Of a DNA stretch of 64,000 bases, positions 35,782 through 45,422 are shown piece by piece. A model generated the notes under the pieces. The model saw nothing but the letters and a program-made list of their open reading frames with translations, had not been told where the DNA came from and did no database searches. Positions within the stretch are counted from its first letter, which is position 1. Every line of letters begins with the position of its first letter. The position numbers and the translations under genes were made by a program. Source of the DNA: Bacteroidales bacterium (GTDB lineage Bacteria > Bacteroidota > Bacteroidia > Bacteroidales > UBA932). The stretch spans positions 81,658-145,657 of the forward strand of contig SUYU01000004.1 of NCBI GenBank assembly GCA_015060245.1, in the 5' to 3' direction.

Positions 35782-37158
35782 ATGGATATTTCCAATAATA
35801 ATATACTTGGGCCGACAGTTGGAGGCAAGGGCAGGAGTGTGGCATTCGTTACATTAGGCTGCAAACTCAATTTCTCTGAAACATCAACCATTGCACAACA
35901 TTTTATTGAGGCTGGTTATGAGCGTGTGGCACAGAACAAGCCTGCTGACATATACGTTATAAATACTTGCTCGGTAACAGAACATGCCGACAAAAAGTGC
36001 AGGAACTTCATACGTAAACTCCACAAGCAGAACCCCGATGCAATAATTGCCGTAACCGGATGCTATGCCCAGTTGAAGCCTCAGGAGATTCTTGATATAG
36101 AGGGTGTTGATATGGTTGTAGGGGCAGACCGCAAAGGTGATCTGTTTCAGTTGGTAAACGAAAACCTCAAGCCGTCGGCTTCAGATAATGATATTCATGC
36201 CAATGAGGCTTCTGATACCAAAGCCGATTCTGTACTCTCTGCAACAAACACTCATGCACGCTTTTCATATTCATGTGCCATTTCAGAGGTAAAGAGTATC
36301 TTCCCTGCCTTTTCTCAGGGAGAGAGAACCAGATCATTCCTCAAGGTGCAGGATGGATGTGATTACCGCTGTTCATACTGTACGATTCCTCTTGCAAGGG
36401 GCAGGAGCAGGAATTTGAGCATTGCAACCATAGTGGAACAGGCAAAGAGGATTGCAGCCAAGGGAATGGTTGAGGTTGTGCTCACAGGAGTAAATACCGG
36501 CGATTTTGGAAAAACTACAGGAGAAAAGTTCATAGATCTGCTAAAGGCGCTCAATGAGGTTGAGGGCATAGAGAGGTACCGTATCTCCTCAATCGAGCCA
36601 AATCTTCTCAATGAAGAGACAATCCGCTGGATAGCAAGCGGAACAAAATTCCAGAACCATTTTCATATTCCGCTCCAGAGCGGTTGTGACAAGATATTGG
36701 CAAAGATGCGCCGTCGTTACAACACCGCAATGTTTTATGATAAAATCTCAATGATAAGGGATATAATGGGTGATGTATTCTTTGGCATTGATGTGATTGT
36801 GGGCTTCCCAGGTGAGAGCGACGAGGATTTTGAAGCAACATATAACTTCTTGAAAGATAAGGTAAAACCTGCATTTATACATGTATTTCCTTACTCCCGA
36901 CGGGCTGATACCGATGCTGCTGTAATGCCTGACCAGGTTCAGGAGAGCATAAAGACCCGCAGGGTGGAGGCCCTTACAGAGTTGAGTGACCGTCTGCACA
37001 AGGAGTATTGCAGCAGATACGAGGGAACAACACAACAGGTACTCTTTGAATCAACACAGAAAGGAGGCATGATGTATGGTTACACCGGCAATTATATAAA
37101 GGTGGAGCGCAAGTATGACAAGTCTCTTATAGGAAAGATTTCAGAGATGACTATATAA
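35782..37158 (+). CDS. mtaB: tRNA (N6-threonylcarbamoyladenosine(37)-C2)-methylthiotransferase MtaB
   Basis: VAFVTLGCKLNFSETSTIAQHFIEAGYERV; radical SAM CDYRCSYCTIPLARG; HIPLQSGCDKILAKMRRRYN. Confidence 0.92.
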   Translation: MDISNNNILGPTVGGKGRSVAFVTLGCKLNFSETSTIAQHFIEAGYERVAQNKPADIYVINTCSVTEHADKKCRNFIRKLHKQNPDAIIAVTGCYAQLKPQEILDIEGVDMVVGADRKGDLFQLVNENLKPSASDNDIHANEASDTKADSVLSATNTHARFSYSCAISEVKSIFPAFSQGERTRSFLKVQDGCDYRCSYCTIPLARGRSRNLSIATIVEQAKRIAAKGMVEVVLTGVNTGDFGKTTGEKFIDLLKALNEVEGIERYRISSIEPNLLNEETIRWIASGTKFQNHFHIPLQSGCDKILAKMRRRYNTAMFYDKISMIRDIMGDVFFGIDVIVGFPGESDEDFEATYNFLKDKVKPAFIHVFPYSRRADTDAAVMPDQVQESIKTRRVEALTELSDRLHKEYCSRYEGTTQQVLFESTQKGGMMYGYTGNYIKVERKYDKSLIGKISEMTI

Positions 37159-37181
37159 TCAAGTCCGGAGGTTTGAGAAAA

Positions 37182-40100
37182 TTATTGGGCTATGGGGCCA
37201 TCAGGGGTATCATCAGTTGGGATGATGCCCTTTTTCTTTAGCCTGGCCTCTTTGCGCTCCATTTTTTTGCGCTCCTTTTCGCGCTTTTCATACTCCTTCT
37301 GCTCCTTGCTTTTCTTTCGGAAAATATCCTTGAAGCGGTAAAACTCCTGCTGGTAACTTAAACCGATTCCGCTCCTTTGGCTGTCATCCAGATAATTGGA
37401 GTACTGGTCAGCGGCGTGGGAGAAGAGGTTCATGCGCATTTTTCCGCTCTTGTCCAGTTTTAGTTCTACATCCACATTGCCTATGACACCTCTGTTGGTT
37501 GAACTCTGGTATGGGTCATTTCCAATGCTTCCGTTGATTGAGAGCCTGTTGTTGAAGAGTTGTGTTGAGACTGCAACATCAAAGATATCAGTTCCCTTGT
37601 CGCCCGGCTGATAGTTGAAACCAAGGTCAAGGGGTATGCCCAGTTGCTGCAGTATTGTGTTTATCTGGTTGCTCAGAATCTCTGATACGTTCGAGTAGAG
37701 GATTGTTGAGTTGTTGGTAATGCCCGATTGCTCATCCGGGAGGAATCCTCCGGAGATGAGAAGTGCGGCAAACTGTTTCTGAATCTTGCCTTCGGTATTG
37801 AGTGCGCTTTCAACCCTCACTTTGGTTGTAGGGTCAAGGTCCGGTATATCAATATTGAACTTGAGTTCGGGATTCATAAGATTTCCGCTCATTATTATTT
37901 CGCAGTTTACAGTACGTCTTGTACTTACCGAACTTGTATCTGCAATAAGTGTGTTAATTGCGGCTTTGGTCCTGTAAATTGCTGTAAGGTTGAGTGTTGT
38001 GTTGTCAATTCCTCCATTGAAATGGATTGTACCTCCCGGCTGGATTATGAAATCCTTTGTTGCAAATCCAAATCCCGACAATACAAACTTGTAGTTGCCC
38101 TCATTGATCACGTAGTCTCCGAATATGTCAAAAACACTCTTGGAAGGGTTGATGTCAAGGTTTATAAGACCGCTTCCGTTTGCGCGGATTATGTCACCCA
38201 GTGATTTGTTTATTTCAATGAAGACCTCTGCGTCGGGGTTGGCATTGGCGCGCAGCAGCACCTGCATCTGTGATGCGCTCCTGGCCTTTGTCCTGTTTTG
38301 CATAAGGGAGTCATAGAAGTCTGTAACCCTCTTGCTCTCCGGCTCCTTGAATGTGAGAAGGTTTGTTTGTGTTGCTGTTTCAGTAGAACTTAACGGTATA
38401 TGAAGTGCGGTCTTCTCATCAGGACGCACATTTATGTCAAGCAAAATGTTGCTGAATGGGCCCTTTACACCAAATGAGCCTGTTGCATAGGCATTTCCAT
38501 AAAAATACTCATTGTCGCTCTCCCTGGTGTTGAGGCACTCAAGATTCTTGAATCTTATGTTGGCATCAATTCTGGCATCCCTGAAATAGTTGTAGTGCAG
38601 GCCTCCGGTAACGTTGCCTTTATTTCCATATTTGTCGGAAACTTCAAGACCGTCGGCAAAAATGCCCTTTTCATTGAGTATAACCGGGCCGTTCAGTGTA
38701 TACGGAACATTGGTGTAATTTACGGTAAAGTTGAAATTGTCAAACCGGCAGTTTTCGCCGTTGAGGCTCAATTGGTCAAGCGGACCGCTCAAATTCACGT
38801 TGCCCGAGAATGTTCCTGCCGATTTTGATATTATGTCAGCCAAAAACGGTTCAAAATAGGTCACCGACAGATTGTCAAGCGAGCCCTCAAGATTGAGGTA
38901 ATTGCCTTCCGGCTTGAAGTAGCCCGAGACCATCATGTTTCTTCTGCCGTTGAGTTTTGAGTTTACAAGTATATTGAAACGCTTTTGGGGCTGGTACCAT
39001 TTGCTCATAATCTTCATTACTCCCACAGGATTCCTGTATACATATACCGAATCTCCTGTAAGGTCAAGGAATACGTTTGAGTTGTTTCCAAAGGTTGAGA
39101 CTCTGGCATTGCCCGAAAAGAATCCTTCAATATTGAAAGGCCTGTTGAGGAAGAGGTTGAAGACCTTTATGTCAAATTGGTTGAGGCCAAGGTTAAGTGA
39201 GTCCATTTTTGTTTTTGAGAGGAGTCCGTCGGCACTCAGATACTGGTTGCCGTTGGTGAGCCTGAATCCTTCAATAGCAACGGAACTGTCGGCCAAAATG
39301 ATGTTTGACGGATTGAGTTGCCATCTGTTGCCTTTGAGCATTATATGGGAGTTGCTGTCAAGAGTAAAACGAATTGAATCCTTCAAAAATCCTATTTTGG
39401 TGCCTATAAGGGCGTTGCTCATCTCCTGTGATGTGTTCCTGATGGCAAAAAGTGCATCAAAGAGATTCTCTTTGCCCTTTAGGGTAAAGATTGAACTGTC
39501 CATCCTCATGCCGGCAACCCTTATGTTGTCGCCCTTCATGCGGATACTGAGCAGTGAATCCCTGTTGTCCAACTCAAGGTTGAGTCCCTTTATGAAGTTG
39601 CGGTTGTAGACAATTCCTCCGGAGTTAAGTGAGAAGTCAAAAAGGTTGTCGCTCCCAATGCCGGTCTCAATTTCTGTATTCTCCTCTATGTAGAGCCCCG
39701 GAAGTATGAACTGGCATAGGGCAGAGGAGTTGTTTGTCTTTACCTTGAGTCTGTATGAATTGCCGTCATTGTATATCTCTTCAAGTTTGTCGGCAGAAAG
39801 CGTACCGCTGTTTTCCGAAAAGAGGTTGCCGGCATTCTTGTACATTGTCACTGCTACAAGTTTCTTTACAAAAGAGGTTGCCGGTGCGGTTCCGTCAAAC
39901 TCGGCGTCTATAAATGGGGCGGTCAGCAAAATGTTGTAATTATGGTTTCCTGCATGTGAAGTGAGTTTGACAGGACCAAGTTTGTGCTCGCCATTGCTGT
40001 TGCGGTATGTTGCACTCATTACATTTATATTGCCGACAATATCCTTCTGGGCAGTCGTGGTAAAGTTTGCGGTGGTACGCAAATTTACTACAGATATGGT

Positions 40101-41798
40101 ATCCCTTTTGTCAAAATTGAGTGCAGCAAGATTGGCATGAGGTATGTCTGCAAAGAAATTGTACTTGCTCTCCTTTTTTGTGTCAAAGGAGAAGAGCCCC
40201 TGGAACATGAAGTCAAGGTTGGGGTCATGGCATACTATACGGCCGTCAAAGTAGCGGTTGTTGTATTTGCCTACTGCTGCAATGTTTGAGTAGTTGTAAC
40301 CGTTGAAACCAAGTTTTTCTACCCTTACGCTGTCTATTGAAAGGGTTAGGCCGCTCCGTTTTGTTACAAGGGCTGAGATGGCGCCCTTCATGTCAACTTC
40401 TCCAAGTATATCGGCCGATATCACCTTGCCCACATCAAAATTGTGGCTTGTAGCATTTCCCTTTATTACAAAACCATTGAGTTTGGGGTCATTCTTCAGA
40501 AGCATGTCAACATCAATGCTTCCAACCTGTGATGTGAGTGATCCGTGAGCCACAAAGTCATCAGGAAGTCCAATGAGTGAGCCCTTGAATATGTATCTGA
40601 TGCCCGGTGCAAGTCTCTTGAAGAACTCTATGCCCGATTTTCCGCTGATTGCACCCACAACCCTTGAGATATCGTTGCTTGTGGTATAACTATCTTTTAT
40701 CTCCACAACTGTCATGGTCTGTTCAATGTCTGGCAGACCGGTCATCCTTACTGACAGATCAACCATAGTCTCGCCTGACTTTGATCTTACCTCGATGGAA
40801 CGGCTTCTCAAATCGCAAACAGGACCGCTCACTTTGCCGTTTATATAGAGCCCGAGGGTGCTTGTGTACAGACTTGGCGCTATTCTTCCTATAGTCTTGA
40901 AACTCAAATATGAGTTGTTGAGTTCTGCATCAAGTTCAACCAGTTCGGTAAATTCACCCAGGTCTCTGGGTGAGGTGTATTTCATGCTGAAGAAGTCTGC
41001 ATTTACCCGTGAGAAGTTGTCGGCAATCACCAGGTCGTTTATACGGGCCTCTGTTGCGCTCAACTCTATATTTCCATTGAGTTCCCTCAATGCAAAACCG
41101 CTGCGGTCACAGCCGCTGATCTTCTTGATGTGGCCAAAAATTGTATCCCTTTCAACCCTTACATTGTTTATGTCAATATTTATGTTCCGGACATCAAGGT
41201 TGGCAAAATTTATTATGCTGTCACCCTTTGAAATGAACTTGTCGGGATTATTTAAAATGAATCTGAAATCTTTTATCTTAAGCGAGTTGGCCAAAAGTTT
41301 TATAGGGAATCCCTTTTTTGTGGTATCCTTCTCCCTCTCGGGGTCAATTTTGAATATTCTTGCAAGGTTTGTCCTGCCCTGTCCGCCCTCATTCTGAATG
41401 GCAAAGAGACCATCCTGTATATATATCCGGTTGAGGCTTACCTTCAGTTTCATGAGGTCTGTACTCTTGAGTGATACAGAAATTTTGCCGCAGTGGAGCA
41501 GTGTATCGGTCTGGTTGAAGTTGCGCTTCAGTGAGTCAAGATGGGCAGAGTGTTCAGTTGAGACTATTGATACGTCCTGAAGAATAATCTTGTTGAAGAA
41601 GATGAAGTATATTTTTCCAATATCTATCTTGCCGTTGATCTGTTTGGATGCAGTCTTTACAATCTCCTTAATGATAAGGGTTTGCGTTGCCGGAAACTGC
41701 AGCGCAATATATCCTGTGACCTGAATTGTTATCAGGGCAATAAGGAGCCAGACAAATATTTTCTTGAGCGTTTTGATAAATTTGTGGAATAAATGCAT
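37182..41798 (-). CDS. Translocation/assembly module TamB family protein
   Basis: Over 1500 aa; N-terminal TM anchor; beta-rich AsmA/TamB repeats; C-terminal DUF490 block ending with a basic EKREKERKKMERKEARLKKK tail. Confidence 0.9.
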   Translation of the reverse strand: MHLFHKFIKTLKKIFVWLLIALITIQVTGYIALQFPATQTLIIKEIVKTASKQINGKIDIGKIYFIFFNKIILQDVSIVSTEHSAHLDSLKRNFNQTDTLLHCGKISVSLKSTDLMKLKVSLNRIYIQDGLFAIQNEGGQGRTNLARIFKIDPEREKDTTKKGFPIKLLANSLKIKDFRFILNNPDKFISKGDSIINFANLDVRNINIDINNVRVERDTIFGHIKKISGCDRSGFALRELNGNIELSATEARINDLVIADNFSRVNADFFSMKYTSPRDLGEFTELVELDAELNNSYLSFKTIGRIAPSLYTSTLGLYINGKVSGPVCDLRSRSIEVRSKSGETMVDLSVRMTGLPDIEQTMTVVEIKDSYTTSNDISRVVGAISGKSGIEFFKRLAPGIRYIFKGSLIGLPDDFVAHGSLTSQVGSIDVDMLLKNDPKLNGFVIKGNATSHNFDVGKVISADILGEVDMKGAISALVTKRSGLTLSIDSVRVEKLGFNGYNYSNIAAVGKYNNRYFDGRIVCHDPNLDFMFQGLFSFDTKKESKYNFFADIPHANLAALNFDKRDTISVVNLRTTANFTTTAQKDIVGNINVMSATYRNSNGEHKLGPVKLTSHAGNHNYNILLTAPFIDAEFDGTAPATSFVKKLVAVTMYKNAGNLFSENSGTLSADKLEEIYNDGNSYRLKVKTNNSSALCQFILPGLYIEENTEIETGIGSDNLFDFSLNSGGIVYNRNFIKGLNLELDNRDSLLSIRMKGDNIRVAGMRMDSSIFTLKGKENLFDALFAIRNTSQEMSNALIGTKIGFLKDSIRFTLDSNSHIMLKGNRWQLNPSNIILADSSVAIEGFRLTNGNQYLSADGLLSKTKMDSLNLGLNQFDIKVFNLFLNRPFNIEGFFSGNARVSTFGNNSNVFLDLTGDSVYVYRNPVGVMKIMSKWYQPQKRFNILVNSKLNGRRNMMVSGYFKPEGNYLNLEGSLDNLSVTYFEPFLADIISKSAGTFSGNVNLSGPLDQLSLNGENCRFDNFNFTVNYTNVPYTLNGPVILNEKGIFADGLEVSDKYGNKGNVTGGLHYNYFRDARIDANIRFKNLECLNTRESDNEYFYGNAYATGSFGVKGPFSNILLDINVRPDEKTALHIPLSSTETATQTNLLTFKEPESKRVTDFYDSLMQNRTKARSASQMQVLLRANANPDAEVFIEINKSLGDIIRANGSGLINLDINPSKSVFDIFGDYVINEGNYKFVLSGFGFATKDFIIQPGGTIHFNGGIDNTTLNLTAIYRTKAAINTLIADTSSVSTRRTVNCEIIMSGNLMNPELKFNIDIPDLDPTTKVRVESALNTEGKIQKQFAALLISGGFLPDEQSGITNNSTILYSNVSEILSNQINTILQQLGIPLDLGFNYQPGDKGTDIFDVAVSTQLFNNRLSINGSIGNDPYQSSTNRGVIGNVDVELKLDKSGKMRMNLFSHAADQYSNYLDDSQRSGIGLSYQQEFYRFKDIFRKKSKEQKEYEKREKERKKMERKEARLKKKGIIPTDDTPDGPIAQ

Positions 41799-41857
41799 TT
41801 TAAATAACAAAAATAATTAAAAAAACTGAGTAGATTTGTAAAAATTTTAACATCTGT

Positions 41858-42883
41858 ATGAGTTATTTGATTTTAGGTATAGAATCTTCATGTGATGATA
41901 CGTCTGCTGCAGTTTTGAGGGATGAGTTTCTGCTCTCAAATGTTATGGCCAGCCAGGATGTTCACCGCAATTATGGTGGCGTTATTCCTGAACTTGCCTC
42001 AAGGGCGCATCAGATAAATATACTGCCGGTCGTGGACCAGGCAATAAAGCAGGCCGGTGTAAAACTGGAGGATATTGATGCCATAGCCTTTACCAGAGGG
42101 CCGGGACTGCTCGGATCACTCCTTGTAGGAACATCGTTTGCAAAGGGGCTCTCCCTTGCCATAAACAAACCCCTTGTAGAGGTCAACCATCTTCAGGGAC
42201 ATATTCTTTCACACTTCATAAAACAAGCCGGCAAGGAGAATCGTTCTCCGGAATTTCCTTTTTTGGCACTTTTGGTTTCTGGCGGCCATACACAGATTGT
42301 AAAGGTTACTGATTATTTGAATTTTGAGGTGATTGGCCATACAATCGATGATGCTGTGGGAGAGGCATTTGACAAGTGTGCCAAAATGATGGGACTCGGT
42401 TATCCGGGAGGTCCTGTCGTTGACAGACTCGCAAAGGAGGGTGATGAGAACCGTTTCAAATTCTCCAAACCTCACATTGCAGGACTGGATTACAGTTTCA
42501 GTGGAATAAAGACATCGCTGCTCTACTTTTTGAGGGACCAACTCAAGGAGAATGAGAATTTCATAGAGGAGAACAAGGCCGATATATGCGCCTCATTCCA
42601 GAAGCATCTTATTGACATTCTTCTTGACAAACTGATTAAGGCTGTCAAGCAGACCGGTATAAGGACCATTACCCTCGGAGGTGGTGTGTCGGCGAATTCG
42701 GGCCTGCGTAACAGAATTGAGTATGAGGGCCAAAAGCGTGGTTGGAATACATTTATTCCTGAATTCAAGTTTACTACCGACAATGCAGCCATGATTGCAA
42801 TGAGCGGATTATGCAAATTCCGCCTTGGAATGACATGTGAAATAGATGTTCCGCCCATATCAAGGGCTGCGGAGATGAAGTAG
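41858..42883 (+). CDS. tsaD: tRNA N6-threonylcarbamoyladenosine synthase subunit TsaD
   Basis: ILGIESSCDDTSAAVL; VEVNHLQGHILSH; VSGGHTQIV; GGVSANSGLR. Confidence 0.97.
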   Translation: MSYLILGIESSCDDTSAAVLRDEFLLSNVMASQDVHRNYGGVIPELASRAHQINILPVVDQAIKQAGVKLEDIDAIAFTRGPGLLGSLLVGTSFAKGLSLAINKPLVEVNHLQGHILSHFIKQAGKENRSPEFPFLALLVSGGHTQIVKVTDYLNFEVIGHTIDDAVGEAFDKCAKMMGLGYPGGPVVDRLAKEGDENRFKFSKPHIAGLDYSFSGIKTSLLYFLRDQLKENENFIEENKADICASFQKHLIDILLDKLIKAVKQTGIRTITLGGGVSANSGLRNRIEYEGQKRGWNTFIPEFKFTTDNAAMIAMSGLCKFRLGMTCEIDVPPISRAAEMK

Positions 42884-42960
42884 TGACGCCATTTGAACAA
42901 TGCCTTTGCCGTTGTTACCGGTATTTTATAAAGAGAAAGAGATATTAATCCATATATCAG

Positions 42961-44580
42961 ATGAGAGAAGTAGAGGTCGTATTCAATGCCATAAAGCCAC
43001 CGCGTGAGGAGGAGTTGCTCTCTGCAGCAGCGAGAAAGGCGGGGCTTACCCCAAAACAGGTAACAAGTCACCAGGTTGTAAAGCGTTCGCTTGATGCGCG
43101 CGGCTCTTCTGTACAGTACAGGTACAGGGTTCAGGTTGCGGCAAAAGGGGAGGAGCAGGTTCAGAAATATGAACTTGCGCCATATCTGAATGTTTCAGAC
43201 GCACCTCAGGAAAAGAGTGTGGTTATAGTGGGAGCAGGTCCTGCAGGTCTCTTTGCGGCCCTGTCTCTGCTTCAGCATGGCTTAAAACCAATTATTCTTG
43301 AGCGCGGAAAGGATGTGCATGCACGTAAATTTGATATGGCAAAACTCTCCAAGGAGGGAGTTGTTGACCCCAATTCAAATTACTGTTTTGGCGAAGGTGG
43401 TGCCGGAACATTCTCCGACGGCAAACTCTACACCCGTTCAAACAAGAGGGGCGACATAAGAAAAGTACTTCACCAGTTTGTGCAGTTCGGTGCCGACAGT
43501 TCTATACTTATAGAGTCCCATGCCCATATCGGCAGCGACAGATTGCCCCGAATAATTGAGGCAATGCGAAATTGTATAATTGAGCATGGTGGAGAGGTCC
43601 ATTTCAATACAAGGGCTGTGGATTTTGTCAGGGGCGAAGAGGGCAACTGGAGTGTTATCTGTGAGAGGATTGCGTCCGCTGAGTCTCAAATGTCAGATTC
43701 CCGTGACGATGCGGTGGCAGGCTCTTCAAAAGAAATGATCTCTTTTGAGGCTCCCAATATAATTTTGGCAACAGGCCACTCGGCAAGGGATGTTTATGAG
43801 TTATTCAACAGCAAGGGCTGGGATATTGAGGCCAAAGGCTTTGCTCTTGGTGTAAGGGCTGAGCATCCCCAGCAGTTGATAAATAATATACAATATAGGG
43901 GCAAATATCATCCTTCACTTCCTGCGGCAGAGTATTCTCTTGTATGTCAGGTAGATGGAAGAGGCGTTTTCTCATTCTGCATGTGCCCTGGCGGAATTCT
44001 GGTGCCGTCGGCAACAGGGCCTGGTGAAGGAGTGCTTAATGGAATGAGCAATTCAATGCGTAATTCAAAGTGGGCGAATGCCGGTATTGTTGTTTCTGTA
44101 AATCCCGAAGATGTGCCGGAGTATGCCTCATACGGTCCGTTGCAGTTGTTGCGTTTTCAGCAGGATGTTGAGCGCAAGATGTTTGAACATACAGGTTCAA
44201 TCAAGGCTCCTGCCCAGAGAATGAATGACTTTGTAAAGGGAAAACTCTCTGCCGATTTGCCAAAGACATCCTATGTTCCCGGTGCAGTCTCTGCACCCCT
44301 ACATGAACTTTTGCCCCCTTTTGTGGCCGACAGATTGAGAAAAGCCTTTCTTGAATTCAACAAGAAGATGCATGGCTACTACACATCTGATGCACTCCTG
44401 TTGGGTGTGGAGTCAAGAACTTCTTCACCTGTACGTATACCGCGGGATGCGGAGACCATGCAACATGTTTCCCTTAAAGGAGTATATCCTTGCGGTGAGG
44501 GTGCCGGTTACTCCGGCGGAATTGTCTCTTCTGCCCTTGACGGTATAAATGCTGCCGAGAAGATTGCAGCAAGTGTGTAA
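42961..44580 (+). CDS. NAD(P)/FAD-dependent oxidoreductase (large flavoprotein family)
   Basis: SVVIVGAGPAGLFAALSLLQHGLKPIILERGKDV; CFGEGGAGTFSDGKLYTR; CMCPGGILVPSATGPGEGVLNGMSNS. Confidence 0.9.
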   Translation: MREVEVVFNAIKPPREEELLSAAARKAGLTPKQVTSHQVVKRSLDARGSSVQYRYRVQVAAKGEEQVQKYELAPYLNVSDAPQEKSVVIVGAGPAGLFAALSLLQHGLKPIILERGKDVHARKFDMAKLSKEGVVDPNSNYCFGEGGAGTFSDGKLYTRSNKRGDIRKVLHQFVQFGADSSILIESHAHIGSDRLPRIIEAMRNCIIEHGGEVHFNTRAVDFVRGEEGNWSVICERIASAESQMSDSRDDAVAGSSKEMISFEAPNIILATGHSARDVYELFNSKGWDIEAKGFALGVRAEHPQQLINNIQYRGKYHPSLPAAEYSLVCQVDGRGVFSFCMCPGGILVPSATGPGEGVLNGMSNSMRNSKWANAGIVVSVNPEDVPEYASYGPLQLLRFQQDVERKMFEHTGSIKAPAQRMNDFVKGKLSADLPKTSYVPGAVSAPLHELLPPFVADRLRKAFLEFNKKMHGYYTSDALLLGVESRTSSPVRIPRDAETMQHVSLKGVYPCGEGAGYSGGIVSSALDGINAAEKIAASV

Positions 44581-44631
44581 ATCTGTTTTTAACAGGTGCT
44601 TATTTGGCAAACAGACCCAATATATTTACAA

Positions 44632-44682
44632 AAAAAGCGTGTGACTGAGAAGTATTCCACTTTTTCAGCCACACGCTTTTTG
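44632..44682. terminator. Long bidirectional terminator between convergent genes
   Basis: AAAAAGCGTGTGaCTGA...TCAGcCACACGCTTTTT. Confidence 0.8.
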
Positions 44683-44755
44683 GAGGGATAAATTATCCTA
44701 TTTTGCGATTTTCGCCGGTGAAACGGCAATATGCCAATGCCGGCTTTGATATTCA

Positions 44756-45307
44756 TTAATGGCAGCCGCCGCAACCGCATGATGAGCAGTCACCTGCAGA
44801 TGAGCATCCGCCGCCGCATGAACTTACCTTCTCATTGAAAAGGCCGTTTGTAAGTTCAGTCTCGGTAGCCTCCCTGATCTCTTCAACCTTACCTGAGAAG
44901 TGAAGTGATGCACCTGCAAGAGGGTGGTTGAAGTTCATTACGATTGTATTCTCCTTGACCTCGTCAATTGCTCCCTGAAGTCGGTTGCCCTCAGAATCCA
45001 TCATAGGAAGAACGTTGCCTACAAAAAGGACATTCTCCTGGATTTTGCCGTCAATCTCAAATACAGATTTCGGCAACTCTACAATTGCATCCTCATTAAC
45101 GTTGCCGTATGCGTCTGGAGCGTCAAGTGTAAAGTCAAAAGTATCTCCAACCTTTTTGCCTTTGATGTTCTCCTCAAATTTAGGAAGAAGGTAACCTGTT
45201 CCAAAGATGAACATCATGGGTTTCTCTGCTTTTACAGTCTCAATGATATCGCCGTCAACCTCAAGAGTGTATGAAAGCGATACAACTTTATTCAAATCAA
45301 TTGTCAT
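44756..45307 (-). CDS. SlyD-like FKBP-type peptidyl-prolyl isomerase with Cys/Gly-rich tail
   Basis: VVSLSYTLEVDGDIIETVKAEKPMMFIFGTGYLLPKFEENIKGKKVGDTFDF; C-terminus VSSCGGGCSSAGDCSSCGCGGCH. Confidence 0.92.
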   Translation of the reverse strand: MTIDLNKVVSLSYTLEVDGDIIETVKAEKPMMFIFGTGYLLPKFEENIKGKKVGDTFDFTLDAPDAYGNVNEDAIVELPKSVFEIDGKIQENVLFVGNVLPMMDSEGNRLQGAIDEVKENTIVMNFNHPLAGASLHFSGKVEEIREATETELTNGLFNEKVSSCGGGCSSAGDCSSCGCGGCH

Positions 45308-45422
45308 AATTTTTTATCCTTTATATTATTATAATTTTCAATTTTTTGGCCGGCCGTTTCAGGCCTTGCCGTTCGGTCTGCAAATGTGACTCTATTTTTT
45401 GATTATACCAAATATCTTGGAA

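Noticed and set aside
45352-45359. GGCCGGCC palindrome upstream of the FKBP gene
   Set aside because: Single 8-bp palindrome without context or repetition; insufficient to call a site.
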